Positions 1-7,311 are shown, counted from the stretch's first letter. The stretch: DNA of 64,000 nt from Pseudomonadota bacterium (GCA_023457435.1 JAEWLS010000048.1:1-64000), one strand, 5' to 3'. The notes: generated by a model from the sequence alone, not told the origin. Numbers and translations are program-made.

Positions 1-431
1 GGGCCTTTCGGAACCACACGCTGCCCGGCTTGCCGGGGCGTGCCGCGGGGCAGACCACCGGACGGGCGGCCGCAAGGCCGCATACACACTAATCTACGAG
101 CGACCGACCGGCCGCCCGTCCTCCCACCTCTTCGTGGGCGATCTTTCTCAATGGCCAGACCGGATTTTTCGGGGCGTGGCAACGGATCAGGCCGCGAGCC
201 CGGCGACCTCGCGACGCCGACGGAGCGCTTCCGCCGCATGCACGGCCTAAAACCCAACCTGCCATAGTTTGTCGACCGAACCCCTCGCTGTCGGCGCCGA
301 GACAGGCTATGGACTGTGCAGGTGCCTTCAAGCCTCCCGGACGGACCGCGTTCGCGACGCATGGCAGCCTGGCCCCGCCTAGCCGTCGCAGGCGTTCGCG
401 GGCGCCCACAGGAAAGCGAGATCGAGCGATC
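1..431. other. Left-edge region without a supported gene; potentially structured RNA
   Basis: No reading frame here looks like a protein; the long minus-strand frame over 89-901 is antisense to the gene at 432-824. The sequence is rich in inverted repeats: 60-71 is the exact reverse complement of 110-121 (12 bp), and 66-81 can instead fold as a 6-bp stem closed by a GCAA tetraloop. A further small hairpin (CCCAC/GTGGG) follows near 123-137. This could be the end of a structured RNA or a leader, but I could not match it to RNase P, tmRNA, SRP RNA or a riboswitch by eye. Confidence 0.4.
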
Positions 432-824
432 ATGAACGAGCGCGCAGACGCCCCCAGCGCGGCGGCCGGGAAGCCGGCTGTCCGGAAGCAGCGAAAGACG
501 AAAAGGTCCCCGGTCGAGGAGCTTTCGGCGGAGGACATGCAGTCGCTTCGCCTCGACGAGGGCGCGCGCGCCGACTTCGACGCGCTCGTGGCGCGCTTCG
601 GCGAAAGCCGGCTGGCGGTGCAGGCGTTCGAGAGCGAGGACGTCGCGTCGATGGACGATGGGCGGTTCGACGCAATGACGGGTGCCGAAGGCAAGCACGC
701 CGCCAACGCCACGGCCATCGTCCACTTCCTGGCGCCGCGCATCCTCAAGATGCGCGACAGCGCCGCAAAGCGAAAGTGGCGCTCGTTCGTGACAAAGTTC
801 CGCAAGGACGAAAAGCTCAGATAA
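432..824 (+). CDS. Conserved hypothetical protein, 130 aa
   Basis: I do not recognise a named family. The ATG at 432 was chosen because upstream sequence in this frame is low-complexity and looks non-coding. The N-terminal ~35 residues are basic and Ala/Pro-rich and probably disordered. The middle (about residues 40-90) is acidic and helical-looking, and the C-terminus is strongly basic (KRKWRSFVTKFRKDEKLR). No signal peptide, membrane segment or cysteine pattern is visible. The charge pattern would suit a small nucleic-acid- or ribosome-associated protein, but that is only inference. It is the first of several small plus-strand genes ending with rpsU. Confidence 0.6.
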   Translation: MNERADAPSAAAGKPAVRKQRKTKRSPVEELSAEDMQSLRLDEGARADFDALVARFGESRLAVQAFESEDVASMDDGRFDAMTGAEGKHAANATAIVHFLAPRILKMRDSAAKRKWRSFVTKFRKDEKLR

Positions 825-1147
825 TCCTGGCGGCGGGCGCGGAAAATAAACATGGCCGCGCAGGTTGCGGCCGAGCCCGTTCGTCTGTATCTATTCAGCA
901 CGTTGATTTGGCCGAATGGCCCTCGCGGTGTCAGAGACTTCGGCCCGCCTTTCCATCCGAACCATCGCTGGCGGCGTTTCGCGCACTGGGCGCGTCTGCC
1001 GTGTCGTCCTTCGATCGACCTTTGCGCTGACCACGGATGTACTGGCAGCGCGGAGGTCGTGACCGGACCAACCCGCGCGAGGCCGCACCAGATGTTCCCG
1101 GTCGATCCGGCGGATATCGATGCCGCACTTCAGAAGGATCAGCACCG
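825..1147 (+). other. Intergenic stretch with a doubtful small frame (852-1151)
   Basis: About 320 bases between two small genes. One plus-strand frame (852-1151, 99 aa) would overlap the next start codon in the ATGA manner, and its last ~20 residues (FPVDPADIDAALQ) read like real protein. The first two thirds (rich in R, P, H, W) do not look globular. It could be the degraded or frameshifted remainder of a gene, or simply a shadow. I do not call it as a gene. Confidence 0.3.
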
Positions 1148-1468
1148 ATGACCTCCATCATTCACTATCGCACGCGAAGGGCAGCTCCGGCTCGTCCCGC
1201 GGCGGAAGTCCATCTCTACGCGATCGGCCAGTCGGTCCGCTTCGCCAACGCATTCCGCGGCGCGGCCGATGCCGGCGCCAAGATCTACGAGATCACCGGC
1301 ACCTTGCCGGCGCGCAACGACGGCCTCCAGTACCGGATACGGGGACGCGACGAAGTGCACGAGCGCGTCACGACGCAGGCGGCCCTCGAGCCGGTCGCTG
1401 CAGCCAGCGCCAGCGCGATGAGCCTGATGGAAGCGACGTTCGCGCCGCGGATCGCGCCGCGGCCCTGA
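1148..1468 (+). CDS. Conserved hypothetical protein, 106 aa
   Basis: A small soluble protein of the kind seen in rhizobial genomes without an assigned function. The ATG at 1148 opens the compositionally normal part of the frame. Residues ~20-80 form a plausible small mixed fold, containing LYAIGQSVRF, then YEITGTLPARNDGLQYRIRG. The LPxRxxGxxYRIRG pattern suggests a small beta-rich domain, and related rhizobial proteins seem to share it, though that is memory and not a search result. No signal peptide or membrane segment is present. It lies just upstream of two further small genes in the same direction. Confidence 0.6.
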   Translation: MTSIIHYRTRRAAPARPAAEVHLYAIGQSVRFANAFRGAADAGAKIYEITGTLPARNDGLQYRIRGRDEVHERVTTQAALEPVAAASASAMSLMEATFAPRIAPRP

Positions 1469-1485
1469 CCCGGTTTGCCCAACCC

Positions 1486-1587
1486 GTGCGCTTCGCGGCC
1501 GACATCGGGCTGTGGCTGCTCATTCTCGCGGCCGGCGGGGTGATCGGCGGCATGGCGGCCTACCTCTGGACGGCGGGGAGCATTTGA
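1486..1587 (+). CDS. Possible 33-aa single-pass membrane peptide
   Basis: A GTG at 1486 opens a 33-residue frame that is almost entirely one hydrophobic helix (LWLLILAAGGVIGGMAAYLW), typical of a membrane-spanning segment. It lies 17 bases after the upstream gene's stop and ends two bases before the next start at 1590. This spacing fits translational coupling in a small operon. There is no strong ribosome-binding site, so the start is uncertain. It is too short for standard gene callers and could be a chance hydrophobic frame. Confidence 0.35.
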   Translation: MRFAADIGLWLLILAAGGVIGGMAAYLWTAGSI

Positions 1588-1589
1588 CG

Positions 1590-1835
1590 ATGCGAAAATC
1601 CGGCTCTAAGCCGCAATCGGCAAAGAAGGCCGGCGCGGCGCGGCCACGGGCGCTTGCCCGCTACGACGCGCGCAGGGAACGCGACGGCACCTGGACGGTG
1701 TTCAACGTGTTTTCCCACGAGCCGCCCGACATCGGACAAGCCGAGCCGGTCGGCATGCGCAAGGGCGACGCGAAGGAACTGGTGGAGCGGCTCAACCGGC
1801 TGCACCCCTGGAACGACGGTGGCACCATCCACTAG
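1590..1835 (+). CDS. Small conserved hypothetical protein, 81 aa
   Basis: The ATG at 1590 is preceded by a GGGGAG-like ribosome-binding site. The first ~25 residues are basic and likely disordered (KPQSAKKAGAARPRALARYD). Residues ~27-75 form a compact domain containing GTWTVFNVFSHEPPDIGQ and ending KELVERLNRLHPWNDGG. The W-x-V-F-N / LVERLN layout resembles small rhizobial proteins of unknown function that carry an aromatic beta-hairpin followed by one helix. It follows a short possible membrane peptide with only two bases between them, and rpsU lies 75 bases downstream. Confidence 0.6.
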   Translation: MRKSGSKPQSAKKAGAARPRALARYDARRERDGTWTVFNVFSHEPPDIGQAEPVGMRKGDAKELVERLNRLHPWNDGGTIH

Positions 1836-1910
1836 CTGCCGTCGAAACCTGTCGCCAGTCGGCAGGATCATTCATCGAGCCGCGATGGAAGCGGACAGCA
1901 AGGAGAAGCA

Positions 1911-2165
1911 ATGCAGGTTCTGGTTCGTGACAACAATGTCGATCAAGCGCTGCGCGTCTTGAAGAAGAAGTTGCAGCGCGAAGGTGTCTTCCGCGAGATG
2001 AAGGCCCGGCGCGCTTACGAGAAGCCGTCCGAGAAGCGCGCTCGCGAACATGCCGATGCCATTCGCAGGTCGCGCAAGGCGGCGAGGAAACTCGCCCAGC
2101 GCGAAGGCCTGATCCCGGGTCCGAAGAAGCGGGAAATGCCTGCCCGTCCCGCGCGCACTGCCTGA
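1911..2165 (+). CDS. rpsU: 30S ribosomal protein S21 (bS21)
   Basis: At 84 residues it has the bS21 start MQVLVRDNNVDQALRVLKKK, followed by the basic helix-turn-helix region (KLQREGVFREMKARRAYEKPSEKR) and a highly basic tail. bS21 sits on the small-subunit platform near the anti-Shine-Dalgarno end of 16S rRNA and helps translation initiation. The start is preceded by an AAGGAGAA ribosome-binding site. The C-terminal extension (IPGPKKREMPARPARTA) is longer than in E. coli, as is usual in alphaproteobacteria. The gene is not in a ribosomal operon here, and an 11-bp hairpin follows the stop. Confidence 0.95.
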   Translation: MQVLVRDNNVDQALRVLKKKLQREGVFREMKARRAYEKPSEKRAREHADAIRRSRKAARKLAQREGLIPGPKKREMPARPARTA

Positions 2166-2181
2166 GCGCCGCGCGTAATCG

Positions 2182-2208
2182 GCTGAAGCTGCCCGGCGCA
2201 GCTTCAGC
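2182..2208 (+). terminator. Hairpin after rpsU
   Basis: A perfect 11-bp stem (GCTGAAGCTGC / GCAGCTTCAGC) with a 5-base loop begins 17 bases after the rpsU stop. No T-run follows, so it may be a weak intrinsic terminator or an mRNA 3'-end stabiliser. Confidence 0.6.
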
Positions 2209-2280
2209 GACGGCCCATACGGTCACGCGCCTCCGATGGCGTCCCCCCGGCCTCTCCGAACGGACGGCCGAAGCGGGCTT

Positions 2281-2430
2281 CTACAACAGCCTCCCCTCCT
2301 CCGCCTTTTTCTTCCGGGGCTTCGGCGTTTTGGCCTTCGTCTCCGCGGCAGGAGCTTCCTCCGCAGCGCGCTTCGGCTCTTCCTTCTTCGGCGCCGGAGG
2401 CGTCGCCGGCTTTGGCGTGAATCGGATCAT
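2281..2430 (-). CDS. Small Lys/Ala/Pro-rich hypothetical protein, 49 aa
   Basis: Reading from the ATG at 2430 gives a 49-residue low-complexity protein. It starts MIRFTPKPATPPAPKK and continues with repeated Lys, Glu, Ala and Pro to a basic KPRKKKAEEG tail. It is probably disordered. Small proteins of this composition are common in Rhizobiales, but no role is known to me. It faces rpsU tail to tail. The frame continues upstream to 2646, but that part is Arg/Gly-rich and looks non-coding. Confidence 0.5.
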   Translation of the reverse strand: MIRFTPKPATPPAPKKEEPKRAAEEAPAAETKAKTPKPRKKKAEEGRLL

Positions 2431-2569
2431 GGTCGTCCTGTCTGCGTGAGATCTGTCGAATGATTCTTGCGGCCGTGCCGGCCTGCCGGCGCGGCGTCCG
2501 GCATATCGTGCGCCAGCCTTAGCCCTGTTCGCGCCAGCAGCATAGCGCGCACCCTCCCCGGTTTTATCC

Positions 2570-2589
2570 ACGCGTGCCCTGGCACGCGT
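2570..2589. promoter_or_regulatory. 9-bp inverted repeat upstream of the MAPEG gene
   Basis: ACGCGTGCC and GGCACGCGT form a perfect inverted repeat separated by two bases, about 80 bases upstream of the MAPEG-family start. The close spacing and position suit a dimeric regulator's operator, but no regulator can be named. It could equally be a chance GC-rich palindrome. Confidence 0.3.
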
Positions 2590-2667
2590 CATAATGCCAA
2601 GCGCTGACCCAATTGCCACGCTCTGGGGCCGGTGACATTCTCGCAAGCGGATCCTGGGGGACGTTAG

Positions 2668-3081
2668 ATGGAACTCTACACCGCAAGCATCCTCGGCATT
2701 CTGGCGCTGTGCCTATTAACGGTGCTGCTCGCGGTCCTTTCCGGTTCCTCGAAGGGACGGATGGGCGGCATGGCCGGGCCGGTCGTGCCGGCCGACGACG
2801 CCAATCCGCTCTACCGCATCGACCGCGTGCACATGAACGCGGTCGAGTCACTTGCGGCCTTCACCGTGCCGGCCGTCATTGCGATGCTGGTCGGCGTCGG
2901 TCCGACGACGCTTGCCGTCCTGGTCTGGCTGTTCGTCGCCATTCGCCTCGTCCACCTCGTCGTGTACCTGCGAGGCGGCGCTCCCGCGCGGGGCGGAAGC
3001 CTTCGCACGGTCCTCTACGTTGCGGGCGCGCTCGTCTGCCTGGCGCTGATCGTCGTCACCGCCTGGACTGCGATCGTCTAG
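2668..3081 (+). CDS. MAPEG-family membrane protein
   Basis: 137 residues with about four hydrophobic helices (near 7-27, 59-80, 82-99, 113-135). The loop after helix 1 ends in PLYRIDRVHMNAVES, which matches the MAPEG (membrane-associated proteins in eicosanoid and glutathione metabolism) signature, where Arg and Asn/Glu help position glutathione. Bacterial members are inner-membrane proteins of mostly unproven activity, sometimes with glutathione transferase or peroxidase activity. The length is typical. It lies upstream of, and in the same direction as, the ArsR regulator gene. Confidence 0.85.
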   Translation: MELYTASILGILALCLLTVLLAVLSGSSKGRMGGMAGPVVPADDANPLYRIDRVHMNAVESLAAFTVPAVIAMLVGVGPTTLAVLVWLFVAIRLVHLVVYLRGGAPARGGSLRTVLYVAGALVCLALIVVTAWTAIV

Positions 3082-3096
3082 TACGTTGCCCGACGA

Positions 3097-3166
3097 AACT
3101 TAGCCGATCGGCGAAGTTTTCGCTTGCGCGAACTTCGGTGTAGCGATACTTAGTCATATGGCTAAG
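3097..3166 (+). promoter_or_regulatory. Palindromic operators of the ArsR-type regulator
   Basis: A 22-bp near-perfect palindrome lies at 3097-3118: AACTTAGCCGA followed by TCGGCGAAGTT, one mismatch from perfect symmetry. A second inverted repeat, CTTAG/CTAAG at 3149-3166, overlaps the ATG of the downstream ArsR-type gene. A CGAAGTT...AACTTCG pair (from about 3112 to 3136) links them. Such symmetry at a regulator's own promoter is typical of ArsR autoregulation; binding itself is inferred. Confidence 0.55.
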
Positions 3167-3499
3167 CATGACGCCGATCTCTCCCTGCTCTTCCATGCCC
3201 TCGCCGACGCCACGCGGCGCTCGATCCTCAGCCGCCTGGCCGAGGGGTCGGCGCGGGTGACGGATCTAGCCGGGCCGACGGGGCTGAAGCTGCCGACGGT
3301 GATGCGGCATCTCGAGGTTCTGGAGGAGGCCGGCCTGATCGCGACATCGAAGGACGGGCGCATACGCACCTGCGCCATCAGGCCGGAGGCGATGGAGCCG
3401 GCGCGCAATTGGATCGACGAGCAACGCAGCATCTGGGAAGCCCGGCTCGACCGGCTGGATGCCTTCGTGATGAATGTGATAAAGGAGCGCAAGCAATGA
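3158..3499 (+). CDS. ArsR-family winged-helix transcriptional regulator
   Basis: 113 residues. The N-terminus LLFHALADATRRSILSRLAE and the recognition region TGLKLPTVMRHLEVLEEAGL are the classic ArsR winged helix-turn-helix, followed by the wing TSKDGRIRTCAI. The usual metal-binding CxC motif is absent, which fits the non-metal ArsR subgroup that is normally coupled to AHSA1/START-domain genes. Its stop overlaps the next gene's start in ATGA, so the two are translationally coupled. Palindromes just upstream, one across the start codon, suggest autoregulation. Confidence 0.92.
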   Translation: MAKHDADLSLLFHALADATRRSILSRLAEGSARVTDLAGPTGLKLPTVMRHLEVLEEAGLIATSKDGRIRTCAIRPEAMEPARNWIDEQRSIWEARLDRLDAFVMNVIKERKQ

Positions 3500-4419
3500 A
3501 CAGCAATCCGCAGCCGGCGGCGACACAAGCCCCGACACATCGCGGCGGCGGCCGCACCGCCACGCTGACCTTCGAACGCGAGGTCGACGCGCCGGTGTCG
3601 GCGCTGTGGCAGGGCTGGACCGCGCCGGCGGCTCGCGCCGTCTGGGCCGCGCCCTCCCCGGAAGTCACGGTCGAGTTTTTGGAGGCCGACACGCGGGTCG
3701 GCGGGCGCGAGGTCTCGCTGTGCAAGGTCGACGGCGAGCCCGACATCCGCTGCGAATGCGGCTGGCTGCATCTCGATCCGCTCGTGCGCAGCGTCAACTA
3801 CGAGGTCATCTCGGCCGAGGGCGCAGACCAGTCGGCATCGCTGATCACCGCCGAGTTCACCGACCTCGGCGAGCGCAGCCGGATGGTCGCGACGATCCAG
3901 CTGTCGTCGCTCGCGGCCGACATGGAGGAAGGCTACCGCCAGGGTTTTAGCGCAGGACTGGAGAATCTGGTCGGCGTGGCGGAGAGGACCATGGTGCTTC
4001 AGCGCGTCATCAAGGCCCCCCGCGCCGTGGTCTGGAGCGCCTGGATGAATGCCGAGACCCTGCCGCAGTGGTGGGGGCCCGGCGGCTTCTCGTGCCGGAC
4101 GAAGCGCATCGACCTGCGCGACGGCGGCGAGTGGGTGTTCGACATGATCGGCCCAGACGGCACGGTCTATCCGAACCACCATCTCTATGGCGACACGGTG
4201 CCGGAGCGGCGGCTCGCCTACACGCTGCTGTGGGGCGAGAACGGACCCAAGCACGCCGACGCGTGGGCCTCGTTCGAGGATGTCGACGGCGGCACGATGG
4301 TGACGCTCGGCATGGTGATGAGCACCGCCAAGGAATATCGCGAGGCCAAGGGTTTCGGGGCGATCGAGCTCGGCTTGCAGACGCTCGGCAAGCTCGCGCG
4401 CTTCGTCGGCGCGGACTGA
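3496..4419 (+). CDS. Two-domain AHSA1/START (SRPBCC) protein
   Basis: 307 residues from the ATG at 3496, coupled to the ArsR gene. It contains two tandem SRPBCC (AHSA1-like) ligand-binding folds. The first (about 20-150) begins TLTFEREVDAPVSALWQGW. The second (about 162-300) begins VLQRVIKAPRAVVWSAWMNA and carries the family's QWWGPGGF motif and a GGEWVFDMIGPDG strand. These proteins form hydrophobic-cavity helix-grip folds; the ligand is unknown. The first copy is more divergent and lacks the WWGP motif, suggesting an old duplication or fusion. ArsR-AHSA1 pairs are widespread and probably respond to a small-molecule stress. Confidence 0.88.
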   Translation: MNSNPQPAATQAPTHRGGGRTATLTFEREVDAPVSALWQGWTAPAARAVWAAPSPEVTVEFLEADTRVGGREVSLCKVDGEPDIRCECGWLHLDPLVRSVNYEVISAEGADQSASLITAEFTDLGERSRMVATIQLSSLAADMEEGYRQGFSAGLENLVGVAERTMVLQRVIKAPRAVVWSAWMNAETLPQWWGPGGFSCRTKRIDLRDGGEWVFDMIGPDGTVYPNHHLYGDTVPERRLAYTLLWGENGPKHADAWASFEDVDGGTMVTLGMVMSTAKEYREAKGFGAIELGLQTLGKLARFVGAD

Positions 4420-4433
4420 GGTTTCGCCTCAGC

Positions 4434-5345
4434 CTATTGCGGCTCGGGCGGCGGCATCCTGGCGCGCGTCCACCACGCCGACAGCGTGACGACGATGCCC
4501 GACACGCCGACCATGATCATGCCGCCGATGCTGAGCAGGTCGGGCACGTGGCCGAATACCAGCCATGACAGGCCGCCGGCCCAGAACAGATGGAGGTAGT
4601 TGACCGGCGCCAGCATGGACGCCGGCGCCTCCCGGTAGGCGGAGGTGAAGAGGAAGTGCCCGGCGGTCATCAGCGCCCCGAGCACGGCGATCATGCCGAC
4701 GTCGGCCAGCGTCATCGCCAGGCCGTCGAGCGAGAAGATCGCGAGCGCGCAGAACACGACGCTGCCGACCAGCGCCGTGTGATAGAGCATGGCGATCGTC
4801 GTCTCGGTGCGCGTCAGCACCCGCGTCAGCAGGAAGTAGGCGCAGGACACCGCAGCGTTGATGAGCGCGAAGACCACGCCGAGCGGATCGAGGCCGCCGC
4901 CCGGCTGCGCGATCAGCAGCACGCCGAGGAAGCCGAGCGCCGCGCCGGCCCAGCCCGCCGGTCCTACGCGTTCGCCGAGCAAGGGAATGGCGAGAAGCAT
5001 GACCGCGACCGGCGCGATGTAGGAAATCGCCGCCGCCTCGCCCACGGGCATCAGCCTAAGTGCCATGGCCATGCTGAGCGATGCCACCGCGAGCGACAGG
5101 GCGCGTGCGAACACCAGGCCGCTGCGCTGGGTTCGCCACAGGCCTGCGCCGACGCGCGGGCCGAGGAAGACCGTAAGCAGCGCGAGGTTGACCAGATAGC
5201 GGATCGCCATGACCACGTTCACCGGGTGGCGCATCGCCTGATCCTTGGTGATGGTGTCGGCGGCGGCGAAAGCCAGCGTCGCCAGCATAACGAGCAGCAC
5301 GCCCCTCAGCGGACGCGGGCGCGCCGGCATCGTCTCGACAGTCAT
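4434..5345 (-). CDS. EamA/DMT-family membrane transporter
   Basis: 303 residues with about ten hydrophobic helices in two EamA repeats (roughly 15-140 and 155-290), the standard drug/metabolite transporter layout. The first repeat holds RHPVNVVMAIRYLVNLALL and the AAAISYIAPVAVMLLAIPLLGERV signature. The second has MLAPVNYLHLFWAGGLSWLVFG. Substrates of such proteins are often amino acids, purines or drugs and cannot be read from sequence. It converges on the AHSA1 gene with 14 bases between the stops. A second family member lies at 13702-14667. Confidence 0.88.
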   Translation of the reverse strand: MTVETMPARPRPLRGVLLVMLATLAFAAADTITKDQAMRHPVNVVMAIRYLVNLALLTVFLGPRVGAGLWRTQRSGLVFARALSLAVASLSMAMALRLMPVGEAAAISYIAPVAVMLLAIPLLGERVGPAGWAGAALGFLGVLLIAQPGGGLDPLGVVFALINAAVSCAYFLLTRVLTRTETTIAMLYHTALVGSVVFCALAIFSLDGLAMTLADVGMIAVLGALMTAGHFLFTSAYREAPASMLAPVNYLHLFWAGGLSWLVFGHVPDLLSIGGMIMVGVSGIVVTLSAWWTRARMPPPEPQ

Positions 5346-5496
5346 GGCGGGCGCTTTCGGTCTGCGGGATGGCTGCGCCTCCGATAGGCCCGGCGGCGCT
5401 AATCGGCAATGGCTGCCGCTGCTGACGCCGGTGTCAGCATCCGGACTCGCGACCGTACGCGCCGCTGTGGCAGAATGTGTGCACTAGGAGACCTCC

Positions 5497-6123
5497 ATGA
5501 TCCTCATCGGACAGTACGACTCATCCTTCGTGCGACGCGTCGGAATAGCCCTGACGCTCTATGGCATCCCGTTCGAACATCGTCCGTGGTCCGTGTTCGG
5601 GGATGCCGAGCGGATCGCCGAGCTCAACCCGCTCACCCGCGTGCCGACCATGGTCCTCGATGACGGTACCGTTCTGGTCGACAGCTTCTCGATGATCGAC
5701 CACATCGACGGGCTGGTGCCGGCCGAAGCGCGCATGTTCGCTCCCGACGGACCCGAGCGTATGCGTCAGATGCGGCTGGCAGCTCTGGCCTGCGGACTTG
5801 CCGACAAGGGCGTGGCGCTGTTCTACGAGCAGCGGCTGCATGCGCAGGTGTCGGAGAGCTGGGTTCAACGCTGCCGCGGTCAGATCGCCCGGACGCTGGC
5901 GGCTCTGGAAGCGGAGCGCGCCGCCGCGACTTCGCTTTATCTGTTCGGCGAAGCGATCGGTCATGCGGACATTGCGCTCGCCTGTGCGCTGCGCCACGTC
6001 GGCGAATCGCATCCCGACCTGATCGACTGGCAGCGCCATGCCGCGCTCGGGGCGCACTGCGCCCGCCTCGAAGCCCTTTCGGTCTTCCGCGACGTCTCGC
6101 AGCCGTTCATCCCGCCGGCGTGA
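5497..6123 (+). CDS. Glutathione S-transferase family protein
   Basis: 208 residues. The thioredoxin-like N-domain (about 1-80) starts MILIGQYDSSFVRRVGIAL and includes NPLTRVPTMVLDDGTVLVDS, with the cis-Pro (VPT) and the GSH-binding D/E-S pair (here DSFSMIDHI). An all-helical C-domain follows, including FGEAIGHADIALACAL, the GST C-terminal N-capping-box-like region. It probably binds glutathione in the cytosol. The catalytic residue is uncertain; the S/Y near DSSF is the candidate. An AGGAG ribosome-binding site lies just upstream. Confidence 0.87.
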   Translation: MILIGQYDSSFVRRVGIALTLYGIPFEHRPWSVFGDAERIAELNPLTRVPTMVLDDGTVLVDSFSMIDHIDGLVPAEARMFAPDGPERMRQMRLAALACGLADKGVALFYEQRLHAQVSESWVQRCRGQIARTLAALEAERAAATSLYLFGEAIGHADIALACALRHVGESHPDLIDWQRHAALGAHCARLEALSVFRDVSQPFIPPA

Positions 6124-6180
6124 CGCCCGACGATTCTCCTGCCCGCCGGGCAGAAGACGCTGACGGTGCCTGGCTGGCGA

Positions 6181-6438
6181 TCAGTGGGTGGTCATCCACT
6201 CGCGGGCGGAGCGCAGCGCCTGGGCGATCTCGGCCTTCGACATGGTCGAGGCGAGTTCGGTGCGCAGCGCGGCAGCGCGCTCCGAACCCTTGATCGCGGC
6301 GATGTTGAACCACTTGTGGGCAGCGACGACGTCGGCATCGCAGTCGCGGCCGGTCGCATACATCAGCCCCAGCTCGAACAGAATGTCGGCCTGGGCGGTC
6401 GAGCCGATACCGGCTTCAAGCATCTCGAAACGTGCCAT
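6181..6438 (-). CDS. Sel1-repeat-like small protein, 85 aa
   Basis: 85 residues containing one clear SEL1-type helical repeat: DILFELGLMYATGRDCDADVV then AHKWFNIAAIKGSERAA. The family normally has several repeats, so this is a single-unit stub. The C-terminal SKAEIAQALRSAREWM helix is the usual cap. Such proteins act as protein-protein scaffolds. A related short protein of this form is common in rhizobia. No signal peptide is seen. It faces the GST gene and is divergent from the gene at 6792. Confidence 0.75.
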   Translation of the reverse strand: MARFEMLEAGIGSTAQADILFELGLMYATGRDCDADVVAAHKWFNIAAIKGSERAAALRTELASTMSKAEIAQALRSAREWMTTH

Positions 6439-6791
6439 GTTCAGTCCCCTGTCTAACTCCCGAGCGGCCGGCGTTTTCGCTGTGTCCGTCTCGTCATCCG
6501 ATGGGTGGAGATTGCCGCGAGGCCTTGAACATGCGGTGAAAGAGCGTGCTTAACTCACGGAAAACAAAGCTCAAATTTTCGGTAAATGCTGGAATTCGTT
6601 AAGCATCGGAGTCCGCGGGAATCCGGGAGAATGCGCATTCGTTCGCTAAAATGCGCGCCTCTCGCATCAAGAATGCCTTCACCACGAATCACGCGGGAGC
6701 CTGCTTGAGACGCAGAACTGTCGCCCTCCGTCGTCGGCACGGAACGATGAAGCTTAACTTTCGTTAAGGCGCACCACGCGCGCAGGACCGG
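6439..6791. other. Divergent intergenic region with GTTAAG/CTTAAC motifs
   Basis: About 350 bases with no gene. It is more AT-rich than its surroundings and contains CTTAAC at 6549-6554, GTTAAG at 6598-6603 and a close inverted pair, CTTAAC-N4-GTTAAG, at 6753-6768. These half-sites resemble, but do not match, the CtrA box (TTAA-N7-TTAA), because the spacing is off. The EcfG-type promoter at 6741-6765 overlaps the last pair. Confidence 0.5.
6741..6765 (+). promoter_or_regulatory. EcfG-type general stress promoter
   Basis: GGAAC at 6741-6745 and CGTT at 6762-6765 are separated by exactly 16 bases. This matches the alphaproteobacterial general-stress sigma factor consensus GGAAC-N16/17-CGTT. 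It lies 27 bases upstream of the start codon at 6792, a reasonable distance for a short leader. Confidence 0.6.
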
Positions 6792-7193
6792 ATGAACAAC
6801 CACCTCTTCAACATCGCCGACTTCCTGTCCCGCCCGCCCGGCTTCTACGTCGTCATGGTCTTGATGGCGATCGGCACGCTCCTGGTCCCCTTCGGGCTGA
6901 CCGATATCGTCACCTATATCCTTTCCGTCCTGGCCATCGTGATCACCGGGGTAGTCCTCATCCAGGGGTACCGCGACACAGCGGCGATCCATGCCAAGCT
7001 GGACGAGATCATCGTGGCGCTCCGCGACACCCGCAACGACGTCGTCGGCCTCGAACACGAGGATCCGGAGGACATAAAGAGGACCGTCGAGCGGATCGAG
7101 AAGGAGGCCGAGGAGCTCGACCAGACCGAGAAGCGGCTGAGCCAGGATGTGGATCGCGTGGAACAGCAAGGCACGCATCGCGATTCCGCCTGA
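6792..7193 (+). CDS. Low-affinity iron permease family protein (DUF/PF04120-type), small
   Basis: 133 residues. Two membrane helices (about 18-36 and 40-61) are followed by GYRDTAAIHAKLDEIIVALRDTRNDVVGLEH, a clear match to the conserved block of the low-affinity iron permease family, then a charged coiled-coil tail (IKRTVERIEKEAEELDQTEKRL). Bacterial members are small inner-membrane proteins; iron transport has not been shown for them. The family is often stress-inducible. An EcfG-like promoter lies just upstream. The name should therefore be taken as a family label, not a proven function. Confidence 0.8.
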   Translation: MNNHLFNIADFLSRPPGFYVVMVLMAIGTLLVPFGLTDIVTYILSVLAIVITGVVLIQGYRDTAAIHAKLDEIIVALRDTRNDVVGLEHEDPEDIKRTVERIEKEAEELDQTEKRLSQDVDRVEQQGTHRDSA

Positions 7194-7237
7194 AATCGCT
7201 GGCATCCGGTCATAATCGGCGCTATCGGAGCGCCGCA

Positions 7238-7288
7238 AATTCTTTTACGCTTACGTACGCGTAAGAATTGGCCGGCCCGACGGCCGGC
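7238..7288 (+). promoter_or_regulatory. Inverted repeats in the leader of the first DUF2147 gene
   Basis: CTTACG-TACG-CGTAAG (7250-7265) is a perfect inverted repeat, and the flanking AATTC/GAATT extends the symmetry imperfectly. It is followed by GCCGGCC-N4-GGCCGGC (7271-7288). The first could be an operator and the second an RNA hairpin just before the GGAGGAAA ribosome-binding site. Confidence 0.4.
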
Positions 7289-7311
7289 GATACTCGAACG
7301 GGAGGAAACCC

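Noticed and set aside
89..901. Long minus-strand open frame (270 codons) across the left edge
   Set aside because: It is antisense to the gene at 432-824 and its Arg/Ser/Ala-rich composition is a high-GC shadow; no family pattern.
852..1151. 99-aa plus-strand frame with ATGA overlap to the next gene
   Set aside because: Only the last ~20 residues look protein-like; possibly a decayed gene. Too weak to call.
6549..6768. CtrA binding sites upstream of the iron-permease-family gene
   Set aside because: The TTAA pairs have 6-base spacing rather than the seven expected for the consensus, so kept only as generic inverted repeats.
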